Part shown: positions 7,850 through 17,508 of the stretch, in pieces | Layout of the letters: every line of letters begins with the position of its first letter | Numbering within the stretch: position 1 is the first letter of the stretch | Source: Arenimonas daejeonensis | GTDB lineage: Bacteria > Pseudomonadota > Gammaproteobacteria > Xanthomonadales > Xanthomonadaceae | Length of the DNA: 64,000 nucleotides | Direction of reading: 5' to 3' | Assembly (NCBI RefSeq): GCF_007993735.1 | Contig: NZ_CP042453.1 | Coordinates: forward strand, 2,480,001-2,544,000 | The notes under the pieces: model-generated | The model's input: the letters and a program-made list of their open reading frames with translations, nothing else | Databases searched by the model: none | What the model was told of the DNA's origin: nothing | Position numbers and translations under genes: made by a program

Positions 7850-8568
7850 ATCCGGTTCGTCGCGACGGATGCGCGCCAGTTCCGACAGCAGGCCCCAGGA
7901 CTTGAGCCGCTGCGGACCGAGGTGGCTGGACAGCACGCCGCGCAGCGCGTTGCGCAGTTCGGCCAGTTGTCCGGGCGGCGGCAGGCGATCTTCCGCCAGG
8001 GCCAGCAGGGCCGCGCCGCTGGTCGAACCGGCATCGTGGCTGCGGTCGCGCACCGGACCGAGTTCGGGGTCGATGCGGTAGCGCGCCGCCGGATCCAGGC
8101 GTTCGCCATCGTCGGTCTGGTCCAGCGGCAGGCCGTAGCCCAGGCCTTCCAGCAGGTCGCGCTCGAAGCGGCGCAAGGTCCAGGCCAGCGGCCCGGGACC
8201 GGCCAGTTCGGCCCTCACTTCACCGTAGCGCTCGTAGAGCAGCGGCGCCGGATCCTGGCGCGGCAACAGGCGCATCATCAGCTCGTTGAGGTAGAACGCC
8301 GCCATCAGGTTTTCCCCTGCAACAGCGGCGCGGCATCCAGCGCTTCGGCCTGGACCAGCCGGCCCAGTTCACCCCGCGGCAGGAAATCCAGCCGCAGGTG
8401 CTGCAGGGGCTGCAAGGCGGCACGCAACGGATGTCGTTTCGCACCCTGCACGCCGCGGGCGACCACGGCGATGCGGCCGTGGTCGCGGCTGAGCAGTTCG
8501 ACGATCAGGCTGGTTTCGCGCCAGGGACGCGCGTGCAGCACGTAGGCCGGCTGGGCCTCGACGCGCAT
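7835..8568 (-). CDS. recO: DNA repair protein RecO (one apparent frameshift)
   Basis: RecF-pathway protein that helps load RecA on SSB-coated gaps. The N-terminal OB-fold part (AYVLHARPWRETSLIVELL, then DHGRIAVVARGV) is in one frame. The C-terminal part starting AAFYLNELMMRLLPRQDP is in another, and the two join in the expected place (LLQG to NLMAAFYLNE) if one G is restored in the run near 8313-8316. Repaired length is about 244 residues, normal. It is the last gene of the lepA-lepB-DUF4845-rnc-era-recO series and starts 3 bp after the era stop. Confidence 0.9.
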
Positions 8569-8571
8569 GGT

Positions 8572-9484
8572 TCAGTCCGAGTATCCGAAACGGCGCAGCG
8601 CGGCCTCGTCGTCAGACCAGCCTTCGCGCACCTTGCACCAGGTTTCCAGGAACACCTTGCGGTCGAACAGTTTCTCCATGCCGATCCGGGCGCCGGTGCT
8701 GATCGACTTCAGGCGCTCGCCGCCCTTGCCGATCACGATCGGTTTCTGGCCTTCGCGTTCGACCCAGACCACGGCACCGATGCGCAGCATCTCGCCGTCC
8801 AACTCGAACTTCTCGATCTCGACCGTGGTCGAGTACGGCAGTTCCTCGCCCAGGCGCAGCATCAGCTGCTCGCGCACCAGTTCGCCGGCCAGGAAACGTT
8901 CGCTGCGGTCGGTGATCTCGTCATCGGCGTACTGCGCCTCGGCCACCGGCATGCGCTCGACAAGGGTCTTGACCAGGCCTTCGAGGCCCTTCTTCTTCAG
9001 GGCCGACAAGGGATACACGGCGCTGAAATCGCGCCCGGCCGTGACTTCGGCGATGAAGGGCAACAGCTTGCCCTTGTCGGGCACCTTGTCGACCTTGTTG
9101 ATCACCAGCACGCAGGGCACGCCGGAATCCTGCAGCGCCTTGTAGGCCAGCGCGTCGTCTTCGGTCCAGCGGCCGGCCTCGATCACCAGCATCGCCGCGT
9201 CAACACCCTCGATCGCGCCGCGGGCGGCGCGGTTCATCATGCGGTTCATCGCCCGCTTCTGCTGGCCGTGGATGCCAGGCGTGTCCACCAGCAGCAACTG
9301 CCCTTCAGGGAATGTCGCTATGCCGAGCAGGCGGTGGCGCGTGGTCTGCGGCCGCGGCGAGACGATGCTGATCTTGGCGCCCACGAGCGCGTTGACCAGG
9401 GGTGGACTTGCCGACGTTCGGGCGACCGAGCACGGCGATGGTGCCGGCGCGGAATTCCGGGCCGGTCTCGGATTCGGTGTTCAC
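8572..9484 (-). CDS. era: GTPase Era (one apparent frameshift)
   Basis: Essential GTPase for 16S rRNA maturation and 30S assembly. G1 (GRPNVGKST) is in the N-terminal 30 residues; then VDTPGIH (G3), NKVDKV (G4) and SALKKKG (G5), followed by a C-terminal KH domain with [12 protein letters not shown]. An extra C near 9401, inside a CCTGG context, shifts frame just after G1. Removing it gives [20 protein letters not shown], the normal continuation, and a protein of about 303 residues. The GTG start at 9484 overlaps the rnc stop (GTGA). Confidence 0.93.
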
Positions 9485-10136
9485 TTCTTCTCCAGTATCG
9501 CCAGCAGGCGTTCGGCCGCCAGCTGTTCGGCGGCGCGCAATGAGGCCGCTTCGGCCTGTTCGGAATGGACGGGATCAGTTGTTTCGCAGCGGACCAGGAA
9601 GATCCTGGCGTGGTCGTTGCCGCGGGTTTCCAACAGATGGTAGGTCGGCCGGGGCAGCTGGCGACCCTGCAGCCATTCCTGCAGGCGGGTCTTGGGGTCC
9701 TTGTCGGCCTTGCCGGCCGGCAGGTCGGCGATCAGCGGTTCGAACCAGGGCAGGACCACTGCCCGGCAGGCCTCGAAACCGGCATCCAGGTGGATGGCGG
9801 CGACGATCGCTTCGACGGCGTCGGCGAGGATGGAATCGCGGCGGTGCCCGCCGCTCTTGAGTTCGCCGGGCCCCAGTTCGAGGCGTTCGCCCAGTTCAAG
9901 CCGGCGGGCCAGGTCGGCCAGGGCGGACTCGCGCACAAGGCTGGCACGGGCCCGGGTGAGCGTGCCTTCGTCGGCCTTGGGCCAGCGGGCATGCAGGGCT
10001 TCGGCGACGACCAGGTTGACCAGGGCGTCGCCGAGGAATTCAAGGCGCTCGTTGTGAGGCACCCCGGCGCTGCGGTGCCGGAGGGCCTGCTGCAGCAGTT
10101 CGGGGATCGGAAGCGGTGTCCGATCCGGTCATTCAC
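9481..10136 (-). CDS. rnc: Ribonuclease III (one apparent frameshift)
   Basis: Double-strand-specific endoribonuclease for rRNA and mRNA processing. The signature [14 protein letters not shown] is intact, as are [15 protein letters not shown] and the C-terminal dsRNA-binding domain ([12 protein letters not shown] to the end). The first ~25 residues (NDRIGHRF, then [14 protein letters not shown]) are in another frame; one missing base near 10108 joins them. I chose the GTG at 10136 because it restores the conserved RIGHRF helix. An ATG at 10132 in another frame overlaps the upstream stop and would need an insertion instead. Repaired length is about 218 residues. Confidence 0.92.
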
Positions 10137-10509
10137 TCGACGGCGTGCCGTTCAAGTTGACGGTATTGTCGAACTTGGCAACGACATCAAGATTCCCGAA
10201 AAACGGCCTGCGGACTTCATAGGCGATGTTCAGCTGGATGATGGTGCCCTCCCGCTGGACCTTGATGTGTTCCTTCTTGACCGACTCGACGTAGGCGATG
10301 TTGAAACGCCTGTTCAGTTCAGTATGGATCTGCGCCGGCGTCAGGCTTGCTGCATTCGGCTGGGCGGAAAAGTCCTTCATCACGCCCCGGAGGTTGTTGT
10401 ACTCGCTGTAGATCGGGAACAGCTTCATCGCCACAAGCGCGAAGAAACCGACGACCACGAGCACGATGACAAAACTCATCAGCGTGATGCCCTTCTGATT
10501 GCGTGCCAT
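10129..10509 (-). CDS. DUF4845 domain membrane protein
   Basis: 126 residues with a single N-terminal membrane helix (MSFVIVLVVVGFFALVAMKLFPIY), preceded by a positively charged MARNQKG, as in type IV pilin-like N-termini. The rest is a small soluble domain. DUF4845 genes characteristically sit between lepB and rnc in gamma- and betaproteobacteria, as here. Function unknown. Its stop overlaps the rnc start region. Confidence 0.88.
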   Translation of the reverse strand: MARNQKGITLMSFVIVLVVVGFFALVAMKLFPIYSEYNNLRGVMKDFSAQPNAASLTPAQIHTELNRRFNIAYVESVKKEHIKVQREGTIIQLNIAYEVRRPFFGNLDVVAKFDNTVNLNGTPSSE

Positions 10510-10532
10510 GTCCCTTCCCCTTGGGTAAACGT

Positions 10533-11349
10533 TCAGCGGATGGTATCGCCAATCCGGGTGTAGTCAAACGCCCCGCTGCAGAACCAGCCTTCGCAGTTGA
10601 GCCAGACCAGGAAGGCCTTGCCCACCAGGCTCTCCTCGGGCACGAACCCCCATACGCGGCTGTCGGCGCTGAAGTCGCGGTTGTCGCCCATGACGAAATA
10701 GTGGCCGGCCGGCACTTCCCAGCTGCCTTCGGTCCGGGGTCGCCGAACGGGCTGTTTTCCAGGCTCCGATGCCGGACCCCGGTCAGGTCCACGTCCAGCA
10801 GGGTCGCCCCGGTCATTTCCCGGCCACGGCCGCTGCCCACGTACACCCCGACCGGCTGTTTGGCCACAGGTTCGTCGTTTATGTAGAGCACCTGATCCCT
10901 GAACGTGATCCTGTCGCCGGGCAGGCCAACCACCCGCTTGATGTAGTCCGCGCCCTTCTGGGCGTCGTCCGACCCATGCCCGGGTAGCGGAACACCACCA
11001 CGTCGCCCCGGGCAGGCTCGCCCAGAGCAATGACCTTGTTGTTGAGCACAGGAAGCCGCAGGCCGTACGCGAACTTGTTGACCAGGATGAAATCGCCGAC
11101 CAGCAGGGTCGGCATCATCGAACTGGACGGGATGCGGAAGGGTTCGGCCAGGAAGCTGCGCAGCACCAGCACCAGGAAGATGATCGGGAACAGCGAGCGG
11201 GCGTAATCCACCAGCACCGGCTCGGCGATCTCCTCGCCCTCGGCCTGCATCAGCCGGCGCTTGCGTGCGAACAACAGGCGGTCCACCAGCCAGATCAGGC
11301 CGGTGAGCGCGGCAAGCGAGGTCAGGATCAGGGCAAGGTCGATTTTCAC
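10533..11349 (-). CDS. lepB: Signal peptidase I (two apparent frameshifts)
   Basis: Membrane serine protease that removes Sec and Tat signal peptides. Two N-terminal membrane segments ([34 protein letters not shown]), the catalytic Ser in [11 protein letters not shown], the catalytic Lys in [12 protein letters not shown], and the C-terminal box [17 protein letters not shown] are all present but spread over three frames. Breaks lie near 10980 (after VVVFRYPG) and near 10738 (after NSPFGDPG). Each needs about one added base, giving roughly 272 residues. lepB follows lepA after 27 bp. Two errors in an essential gene strongly suggest sequence quality rather than decay. Confidence 0.92.
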
Positions 11350-11376
11350 GCAGGGGGTCCTCGCGGCGAACGCCGC

Positions 11377-13170
11377 TTATTTGTTGTCCGACTGGAGAAC
11401 GGCGAGGAAGGCCTCTTGCGGGATCTCGACCCGGCCCACCTGCTTCATGCGCTTCTTGCCTTCCTTCTGCTTCTCCAACAGCTTCTTCTTGCGGGTCGCG
11501 TCGCCGCCGTAGCACTTGGCCAGCACGTTCTTGCGCATCGCCTTCACCGTGGAGCGCGAGATGATCTGCGAACCGATGGCGGCCTGGATGGCGACGTCGA
11601 ACATCTGCCGCGGAATCAGCTCGCGCATCTTCTCGCAGACCTCGCGACCACGCCGGTCGGCGTGGCTGCGGTGCACGATGGACGACAGCGCATCCACCTT
11701 GTCGCCGTTGATCAGGGTGTCGATCAGCACGAACGGGCCGGCCTCGAAGCGCTCGAAGTGGTAGTCGAGCGAGGCGTAGCCGCGCGACACCGACTTGAGC
11801 TTGTCGAAGAAGTCCAACACCACCTCGGCCATCGGCAGCTCGTAGCTGATCTGCACCTGCGAGGCCATGTAGTTGATGCCGATCTGGCGGCCACGTTTTT
11901 CCTCGCACAGCTTGATGACGCTGCCGACGTAGTCGGGCGGCGTCAGGATGTTGGCGCGGATGATCGGCTCGCGGATCTCCGCGATCTTGGTCACCGGCGG
12001 CAGCTTGGACGGGTTGTCCAGCGGCATCGTGCTGCCATCGTTCATCAGCACTTCGTACACCACGGTGGGCGCGGTGGTGATGAGGTTGAGGTCGTATTCG
12101 CGCTCCAGGCGCTCCTGCACGATCTCCATGTGCAGCATGCCGAGGAAGCCGCAGCGGAAGCCGAAACCCATGGCCTCGGAGCTCTCGGGCTCGAAGCGCA
12201 GCGCGGCGTCGTTCAGGCGCAGCTTCTCCAGCGCCTCGCGCAGCGACGGGTAGTCGTCGGCGTCCACCGGGAACAGGCCGGCGAACACGCGCGGCTGCAT
12301 TTCCTGGAAACCGGGCAGCGGACCGGGCGCGGGATCGTTGGCCAGCGTCAGCGTGTCGCCGACCGGCGCGCCGTGCACGTCCTTGATCGAAGCGTTGATC
12401 CAGCCCACCTCGCCGGCGCCCAGCTTGGGCAGGTCCTTGCGCTTGGGGGTGAACACGCCGACCTTGTCCACCAGGTGGGTGCGGCCGGTGGACATCACCA
12501 GCATCTTGTCGCCGGGCTTGATCTCGCCCTGCATCACGCGCACCAGCGACACCACGCCCAGGTAGTTGTCGAACCAGGAGTCGATGATCAGCGCCTGCAG
12601 CTTGTCGGTGTCGCGCGGCTTGGGCGGCGGGATGCGCGCCACGATCGCCTCGAGCACCGCCTCGACGTTGTGGCCGGTCTTGGCGCTGATCGCGACGGCG
12701 TCCTCGGCATCGATGCCGATCACCGCCTCGATCTCCTTCTTCACCTTCTCGACGTCGGCCGTGGGCAGGTCGATCTTGTTGAGCACCGGCACCACTTCCA
12801 GGCCCTGCTCGACCGCGGTGTAGCAGTTGGCGACCGACTGCGCCTCGACGCCCTGCGCCGCATCCACCACCAACAGCGCGCCCTCGCAGGCGGCCAGCGA
12901 GCGGCTGACCTCGTAGCTGAAGTCGACGTGGCCCGGGGTGTCGATGAAATTGAGCTGGTAGGTGACGCCATCCTTGGCCGTGTACGGCAGCGACACCGAC
13001 TGCGCCTTGATGGTGATGCCACGCTCGCGCTCGATCGGGTTGGAGTCCAGCACCTGGGCTTCCATCTCGCGCGCCTGCAGGCCGCCACAGATCTGGATGA
13101 TGCGGTCGGCAAGCGTGGACTTGCCGTGGTCCACGTGCGCGATGATTGAGAAATTGCGGATGTGCTGCAT
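11377..13170 (-). CDS. lepA: Elongation factor 4 (LepA)
   Basis: Ribosome-associated GTPase, 597 residues, uninterrupted. G1 AHVDHGKST follows the start [10 protein letters not shown] directly; DTPGHVDF (G3), NKIDLP (G4) and the C-terminal signature ([20 protein letters not shown]) are present. The ATG at 13170 is the family start; an upstream in-frame extension of 54 residues is not conserved-looking and is rejected. It lies between degP and lepB in the stress/export cluster. Confidence 0.97.
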   Translation of the reverse strand: MQHIRNFSIIAHVDHGKSTLADRIIQICGGLQAREMEAQVLDSNPIERERGITIKAQSVSLPYTAKDGVTYQLNFIDTPGHVDFSYEVSRSLAACEGALLVVDAAQGVEAQSVANCYTAVEQGLEVVPVLNKIDLPTADVEKVKKEIEAVIGIDAEDAVAISAKTGHNVEAVLEAIVARIPPPKPRDTDKLQALIIDSWFDNYLGVVSLVRVMQGEIKPGDKMLVMSTGRTHLVDKVGVFTPKRKDLPKLGAGEVGWINASIKDVHGAPVGDTLTLANDPAPGPLPGFQEMQPRVFAGLFPVDADDYPSLREALEKLRLNDAALRFEPESSEAMGFGFRCGFLGMLHMEIVQERLEREYDLNLITTAPTVVYEVLMNDGSTMPLDNPSKLPPVTKIAEIREPIIRANILTPPDYVGSVIKLCEEKRGRQIGINYMASQVQISYELPMAEVVLDFFDKLKSVSRGYASLDYHFERFEAGPFVLIDTLINGDKVDALSSIVHRSHADRRGREVCEKMRELIPRQMFDVAIQAAIGSQIISRSTVKAMRKNVLAKCYGGDATRKKKLLEKQKEGKKRMKQVGRVEIPQEAFLAVLQSDNK

Positions 13171-13291
13171 GCGGGTGGCGGGGCTCGGGCCGTATCCTGG
13201 GCGAAAACGCGGCATTATCGCACAGCACCCCGGTCCGGCCCGCCCATGATCGGACCGGCCCGGGGTCACCGCTGGGCTCCGTCGGCGCCGT

Positions 13292-14755
13292 TCAGCGCAC
13301 CTGGAAGACCACGAAACCGGTACTGCGGGCATTGCGGACCAGCAGCCGGACCTCGTCGCCGGACTTCAGCGCCTTCACGGCCGCCTCGAAAGCGGCGACC
13401 GAGCCGGTTTCGGCCTTGTTGACCTGCAGGATCACATCCCCGGCGCCAGGCCCGCGCGGCGGGCGGCCAGGCCGGCGACCCGGCCCACCAGCACGCCTTC
13501 GCCCGCCTTCAGGCCCGGGGCCGCACGGGCGGCGGCATCGAGCTCCTCCACCACCAGGCCGGGGATTGCCGCCCGCGGACTCGGCCGGCGCCGGCGCGGC
13601 CGGACCGGCCGTGGGCGCCGAAGCCGTATCGAGAGCCGACAGCGTGACCACCACGTCCAGCGGCTTGCCGTCGCGCAGCAGGCCCAGGCTGGCCCGGGTG
13701 CCGGGCGGCATGGCGCCCACCATCGGCGGCAGTTCGGCCGAACGGGCGATCTCGCGGCCATTGAAACGGGTGATGACGTCGCCGGGGCGGATGCCGGCGC
13801 GCGCAGCGGCGCTGCCATTCTCGACCGAATCCACGAAGGCGCCACCCGGGCGGTCCAGGCCCAGCTCGGCGGCGTTGTCGCGGGTGACGTCCTGGATGCG
13901 CACGCCCAACTGTCCACGCACCACCTTGCCGGTGTCGCGCAGCTGGCGCACGGCGTTCATCGCCACCTCGATCGGGATGGCGAAGCTGACGCCCATGTAG
14001 CCACCCGAGTTGGAGAAGATCTGCGAATTGATGCCGATCACCTCGCCGCGCACGTTCAACAGTGGGCCGCCCGAGTTGCCGCGGTTGATCGCCACGTCCG
14101 TCTGGATGAAGGGCACGTACTGCTGACTGGGATCGAGCGAGCGCCGGCCGACGCCGCTGACGATGCCGGCGGTGACGGAATGCTCGAAACCGAAGGGCGA
14201 ACCGATCGCCAGCACCCACTGGCCCGGCTTGAGGCTGCGCGAATCGCCGATCTTCAGCACCGGCAGGCCCTGGCCCTTGACCTTGAGCAGGGCGACGTCG
14301 GACAGCGGGTCGCTGCCCACCAGCTCGGCCTCGAGTTCATGACGGTCGGTCAACCGCACCACGATCTCGTCGGCGCCGTCCACCACGTGGTGGTTGGTCA
14401 GCACGTAGCCGTCGGCCGAGATGATGAAACCTGTGCCCTGCGACACGCCACCGCGCGGCACCGGCTGCGGCATGCCCGGCTGCTGCTCGAAGAAGCGCCT
14501 GAAGAACTCCGGCATGTCTTCCGGCAGCTCTTCCCGGCCACGTGGCGACGGGCCCTGCGCGAGCTCGTCCCGGCCATTGCCGATGCTGGCCTCGATGTTG
14601 ACCACGGCCGGACCGGCGCGCTCGACCAGCCGCGTGAAGTCGGGGAGATTGACGATGGGTTCGGCCTCGGTCGCGGCGGCAGGCACCTGGGCCTGCGTCA
14701 CCGGCACCAGCAGGGCCAGGACGATGGCGAGAAAACGGCGGGGCATCCAGCTCAT
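13292..14755 (-). CDS. degP: Periplasmic serine protease DegP/MucD (two compensating frameshifts)
   Basis: HtrA-family protease-chaperone. Signal peptide at 1-22, His of the triad in [10 protein letters not shown], Asp in [11 protein letters not shown], Ser in [10 protein letters not shown], then two PDZ domains. The ORF is open throughout, but about 40 residues between 13440 and 13556 ([10 protein letters not shown] to GPGAG) are out of frame. The shifted frame reads [20 protein letters not shown] and on to AGLAPG, exactly the missing start of PDZ2. So an extra C at about 13557 (CCTGG context) is undone by a lost G near 13438. Last member of the rpoE-rseA-mucB-rseC-degP series, consistent with sigma-E control. 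Confidence 0.93.
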   Translation of the reverse strand: MSWMPRRFLAIVLALLVPVTQAQVPAAATEAEPIVNLPDFTRLVERAGPAVVNIEASIGNGRDELAQGPSPRGREELPEDMPEFFRRFFEQQPGMPQPVPRGGVSQGTGFIISADGYVLTNHHVVDGADEIVVRLTDRHELEAELVGSDPLSDVALLKVKGQGLPVLKIGDSRSLKPGQWVLAIGSPFGFEHSVTAGIVSGVGRRSLDPSQQYVPFIQTDVAINRGNSGGPLLNVRGEVIGINSQIFSNSGGYMGVSFAIPIEVAMNAVRQLRDTGKVVRGQLGVRIQDVTRDNAAELGLDRPGGAFVDSVENGSAAARAGIRPGDVITRFNGREIARSAELPPMVGAMPPGTRASLGLLRDGKPLDVVVTLSALDTASAPTAGPAAPAPAESAGGNPRPGGGGARCRRPCGPGPEGGRRRAGGPGRRPGRPPRGPGAGDVILQVNKAETGSVAAFEAAVKALKSGDEVRLLVRNARSTGFVVFQVR

Positions 14756-14765
14756 GTCGGGTCAC

Positions 14766-15203
14766 TCATGCTCGATGGGGGAGAACGTCGGGAACCGCGG
14801 CGGTGAGCCGCGGCTCCGGCAAGTGGCGTTTGGAAAAGCGGACGGCGGCGAAAGTTCCCGCCAGCAGCCCGGCCAGGGTCAGCAGGTCTGCCTGCGCTGG
14901 CCACAAGAGACCAGCGGCTGCGCCGAGACCGGCGCCGAGCAGCAAGCCCATCCACGCCACACCGTAACCGCGCCAGGCGGCGCGACGCAGCCCGGCATCG
15001 TCAAGGTGGAGTCGTGCATGTTGCCCGGGGACGAAGCGCGTGGCCTCCGGTGCAGGCATCCGGTATTCGCCACCATCGTCGGTGGCGAACAGGCTGCAGC
15101 GGCCACCGCAGCCGCCGGCGCAGCCGTCGCAGGCGCTGCCGAGCAGGCGCAGGCGCAATTCGCCGGCATGCACCGCAACCACTTCGACCTGGCGCTCAGC
15201 CAT
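14766..15203 (-). CDS. rseC: SoxR-reducing system / sigma-E modulator RseC family protein
   Basis: 145-residue inner-membrane protein. The N-terminal cytoplasmic part has the RseC cysteine cluster (CDGCAGGCGGRC at about 25-36), followed by two membrane helices (GLLLGAGLGAAAGLL; LLTLAGLLAGTFAAV). In E. coli RseC is a positive modulator of sigma-E and takes part in SoxR reduction with the Rsx complex; rsxA-rsxB lie 22 kb away in this window. The ATG at 15203 overlaps the mucB 3' end by 8 bp. Longer upstream reading in this frame is a shadow. Confidence 0.88.
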   Translation of the reverse strand: MAERQVEVVAVHAGELRLRLLGSACDGCAGGCGGRCSLFATDDGGEYRMPAPEATRFVPGQHARLHLDDAGLRRAAWRGYGVAWMGLLLGAGLGAAAGLLWPAQADLLTLAGLLAGTFAAVRFSKRHLPEPRLTAAVPDVLPHRA

Positions 15204-16119
15204 CGCCGTCCACGGCACGCACCGTGCGCGCGAAACGGTCCACGGTGGCGGCCGGTACCTTTCCGATCGCCAGCACGTGCCAGCCGTCGAACCAGAACGA
15301 GCGCGCGTGCACCGCACCGCGCTGACGGGTGCTTGCACCGCGCAGGCCACTGCCGGCCCTTTCGACGTAGACCGACACGCTGGCCAGGCCGTCGCTGTAG
15401 AGCAGTTGCACGCCATCGGTGCCGTATCGCGCGGCGCGCAGTTCGTATCCGGCCGGCGGCGTGGGCACGGTCCAGCGCGGCGGCTCGTGGCCAAGGGGTG
15501 CCAGCACCTCGATGCGCTTCAGCGCCACGGCACCGCTGGCTTCCAGGTCGGCATCGTCCGGCCGGTGGCCGAGCTCGAGTTCAGTGAAGGCGATCTGTTC
15601 GACGGCCTGCCCGTCCTCGCCCAGCAGGTCCACACGCAGCGGCAACCCGGTCTTGCGCTCGATCCACAGCCGGTAACCGTAACGCCACCGGTCGGCGGCC
15701 TTGACCTCGACCAGCTGCGCGGCATGCCCGGCCACACGACCCTCGCCCGCCAGCGTGGCGCGATAACCCGTGGACTGCGCCGCTTCGGAAATCGCCAGCG
15801 CCTGGCTCCAGCGCCCCGCCTGACGCAGGTCGTAGGCCACCGGCGCCAGGCCGGTGCCGATGCACATCACCTGGCTGCCGTCGCGTACCACCTCGCGCGG
15901 CGGGCCGCTTATGGCGACCAGCCGTTCGCGTTCGCGGCCGTCGTCGTTGCGGTGGAACACGCGCAGGGTTTCGACCTTGCCGCCGGCGACGTAGACCAGG
16001 GTGCCCTGGTAGTCGAGCTCGCGCAGCGCGGGTGCGATGCGCGCCAGCCAGGCGTCGGCGCCCGCCGCCTGCAGCGGGCCGGCCAGCGTCAGCAGCAGGG
16101 CCAGCAGCAGGCGCCTCAC
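15196..16119 (-). CDS. mucB: Periplasmic sigma-E regulator MucB/RseB
   Basis: 307 residues with signal peptide (LLLALLLTLAGPLQAAGA). The N-terminal lipoprotein-like domain starts WLARIAPALRELDYQGTLVYVAGG and carries EVVRDG; the C-terminal domain runs through VSVYVERAG to HVLAIGKVPAATVDRFA. RseB binds the periplasmic part of RseA, protects it from DegS, and senses lipopolysaccharide intermediates. It overlaps rseA by 4 bp and rseC by 8 bp, so the four genes are probably one transcript. Confidence 0.92.
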   Translation of the reverse strand: MRRLLLALLLTLAGPLQAAGADAWLARIAPALRELDYQGTLVYVAGGKVETLRVFHRNDDGRERERLVAISGPPREVVRDGSQVMCIGTGLAPVAYDLRQAGRWSQALAISEAAQSTGYRATLAGEGRVAGHAAQLVEVKAADRWRYGYRLWIERKTGLPLRVDLLGEDGQAVEQIAFTELELGHRPDDADLEASGAVALKRIEVLAPLGHEPPRWTVPTPPAGYELRAARYGTDGVQLLYSDGLASVSVYVERAGSGLRGASTRQRGAVHARSFWFDGWHVLAIGKVPAATVDRFARTVRAVDGDG

Positions 16120-16757
16120 CGTGGCGGCTCTCCATCCTCGACCGGCTGTTCGTGCGCGACCACGTCCACGTACGGCATGAAGCCGCCGAGACCGTCTTCG
16201 GCCATCAGGGCGTTGTGGCGGACCAGGTAGTCCTCCATCGCGCGGTCGTCCGGCGCCAGCGGCGAACGCGGCCAGGGTTTGCGGGTGCCGTTGTCGGCCA
16301 ACGGGAAATCACGGATGGACGGCGGCGCCTGCACCGGAGACACCGGCGCGGCATCCGGCGGCGGCACGATCGGGGCGTCCGCGGAACCCGGCACCGCCGC
16401 ATCGGCGAGCACGGCTTCGGGAACGAGGCGGCCCGACGACGGGTCCTGGGCCAGCATGCGCGGCAACATCACCGCCACCAGCACGGCGGCGGCCAGCCCC
16501 GCCACCCGGGGCCAGCGGCCATGTCGCGCCGGCTCCGCGGCGACCGCCGAGGCGATGCGGTCGCCGAGGCCGGCCGGCATGGCCCGCACGGGCTGGCCGC
16601 GCAGGCAGGCGGAGGCCAGTTGCCAGCGTTCCCACTGCGCGCGCAGCGCCGGGTCGTTCTGCAGGCGGCGCTGCAGGAAGCGGGCCTCGTCGGCCGGCAG
16701 TTCGCCGTCCATCCAGGCACAGAGCTGTTCCAGCAGGGACTTGTCGATATCGGTCAT
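16116..16757 (-). CDS. rseA: Anti-sigma-E factor RseA/MucA
   Basis: 213 residues: N-terminal anti-sigma domain at about 1-75 (EQLCAWMDGELPADEARF), one membrane helix at about 85-101 (VAGLAAAVLVAVMLPRM), and a proline-rich periplasmic tail where RseB and proteases act. The start overlaps the rpoE stop (ATGA), the usual arrangement that ties anti-sigma to sigma synthesis. Confidence 0.92.
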   Translation of the reverse strand: MTDIDKSLLEQLCAWMDGELPADEARFLQRRLQNDPALRAQWERWQLASACLRGQPVRAMPAGLGDRIASAVAAEPARHGRWPRVAGLAAAVLVAVMLPRMLAQDPSSGRLVPEAVLADAAVPGSADAPIVPPPDAAPVSPVQAPPSIRDFPLADNGTRKPWPRSPLAPDDRAMEDYLVRHNALMAEDGLGGFMPYVDVVAHEQPVEDGEPPR

Positions 16758-17347
16758 GGGCGGACTCTTTCGTCGTGCATCAACGGGCGCAGTTGCTGGT
16801 CGATCGCCTCGCGGGCGCGGAAGATGCGTGAACGCACGGTGCCGATCGGGCATTGCATCAGTTGCGCGATCTCTTCGTAGCTCAGGCCGTCCACCTCGCG
16901 CAGGGTGATGGCCTGGCGCAGTTCCTCGGGCAGGCCGGCGACGGTGTCGGTGACGGTCTGCTCGATCTCCTGTCGCAACAGCTGGTGCTCTGGCGTGTCG
17001 TGGTCGTGCAGGCGTCCGGCGCCGGTGAAATGTTCGGCGTCCTCCGCTGCGATGTCGGCGGTAGGCGGTCGGCGTTTCATGGCCACGAGGTGGTTCTTGG
17101 CGGTGTTCACGGCGATCCGGTACAGCCACGTGTAGAACTGGGCATCGCCACGGAAGTTCGCCAGCGCCCGGTAGGCGCGGATGAAGGCTTCCTGGACGAT
17201 GTCCTGGGCCTCGGCATGGTCGGGCACGAAGCGGTACACCACGGCGCCGATCCGGTGCTGGTACTTGCGCACCAGCAGGTCGAAAGCCGAGTTGTCGCCT
17301 GCCTGAACACGCTTGACGAGGGCCAGGTCCAGTTCGTTCTCGCCCAT
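16754..17347 (-). CDS. rpoE: RNA polymerase sigma factor RpoE (AlgU-like)
   Basis: ECF sigma factor, 197 residues from the ATG at 17347. Region 2 (FDLLVRKYQHRIGAVVYRFV, DIVQEAFIRAYRAL, FYTWLYRIAVNTAKN) and region 4 (LPEELRQAITLREVDGLSY, then GTVRSRIFRARE) are complete. Start is ambiguous: a 16-bp direct repeat places the same sequence before ATGs at 17347 and 17371, and an ATG-initiated extension to 17422 is also open. MGENELDLAL fits the family best. Heads the envelope-stress operon with rseA, mucB and rseC. Confidence 0.93.
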   Translation of the reverse strand: MGENELDLALVKRVQAGDNSAFDLLVRKYQHRIGAVVYRFVPDHAEAQDIVQEAFIRAYRALANFRGDAQFYTWLYRIAVNTAKNHLVAMKRRPPTADIAAEDAEHFTGAGRLHDHDTPEHQLLRQEIEQTVTDTVAGLPEELRQAITLREVDGLSYEEIAQLMQCPIGTVRSRIFRAREAIDQQLRPLMHDERVRP

Positions 17348-17508
17348 CCGGGCCGCTGCTCCTGCGGCCATCCGGGCCGCTGCATGGACATCCATGGCCC
17401 GGGAAAGTTCCGCAACGCGCATTCATCGGGCGTCACCGGCGTTGACCCCCCGGGGTCTGGCCCGGATGATACGTCCTCCCTTCCCTACCCCAACGTATGG
17501 AGCCCGCC

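Noticed and set aside
11416-13149. 577-residue open frame antisense to lepA
   Set aside because: His/Val/Asp-rich antisense translation typical of GC-rich genes; lepA itself is complete and conserved.
10319-13228. 969-residue open frame on the minus strand through lepA and lepB
   Set aside because: Arg/Pro/Gly-rich shadow of lepA in another frame; only short pieces at its end coincide with frameshifted lepB and DUF4845 sequence.
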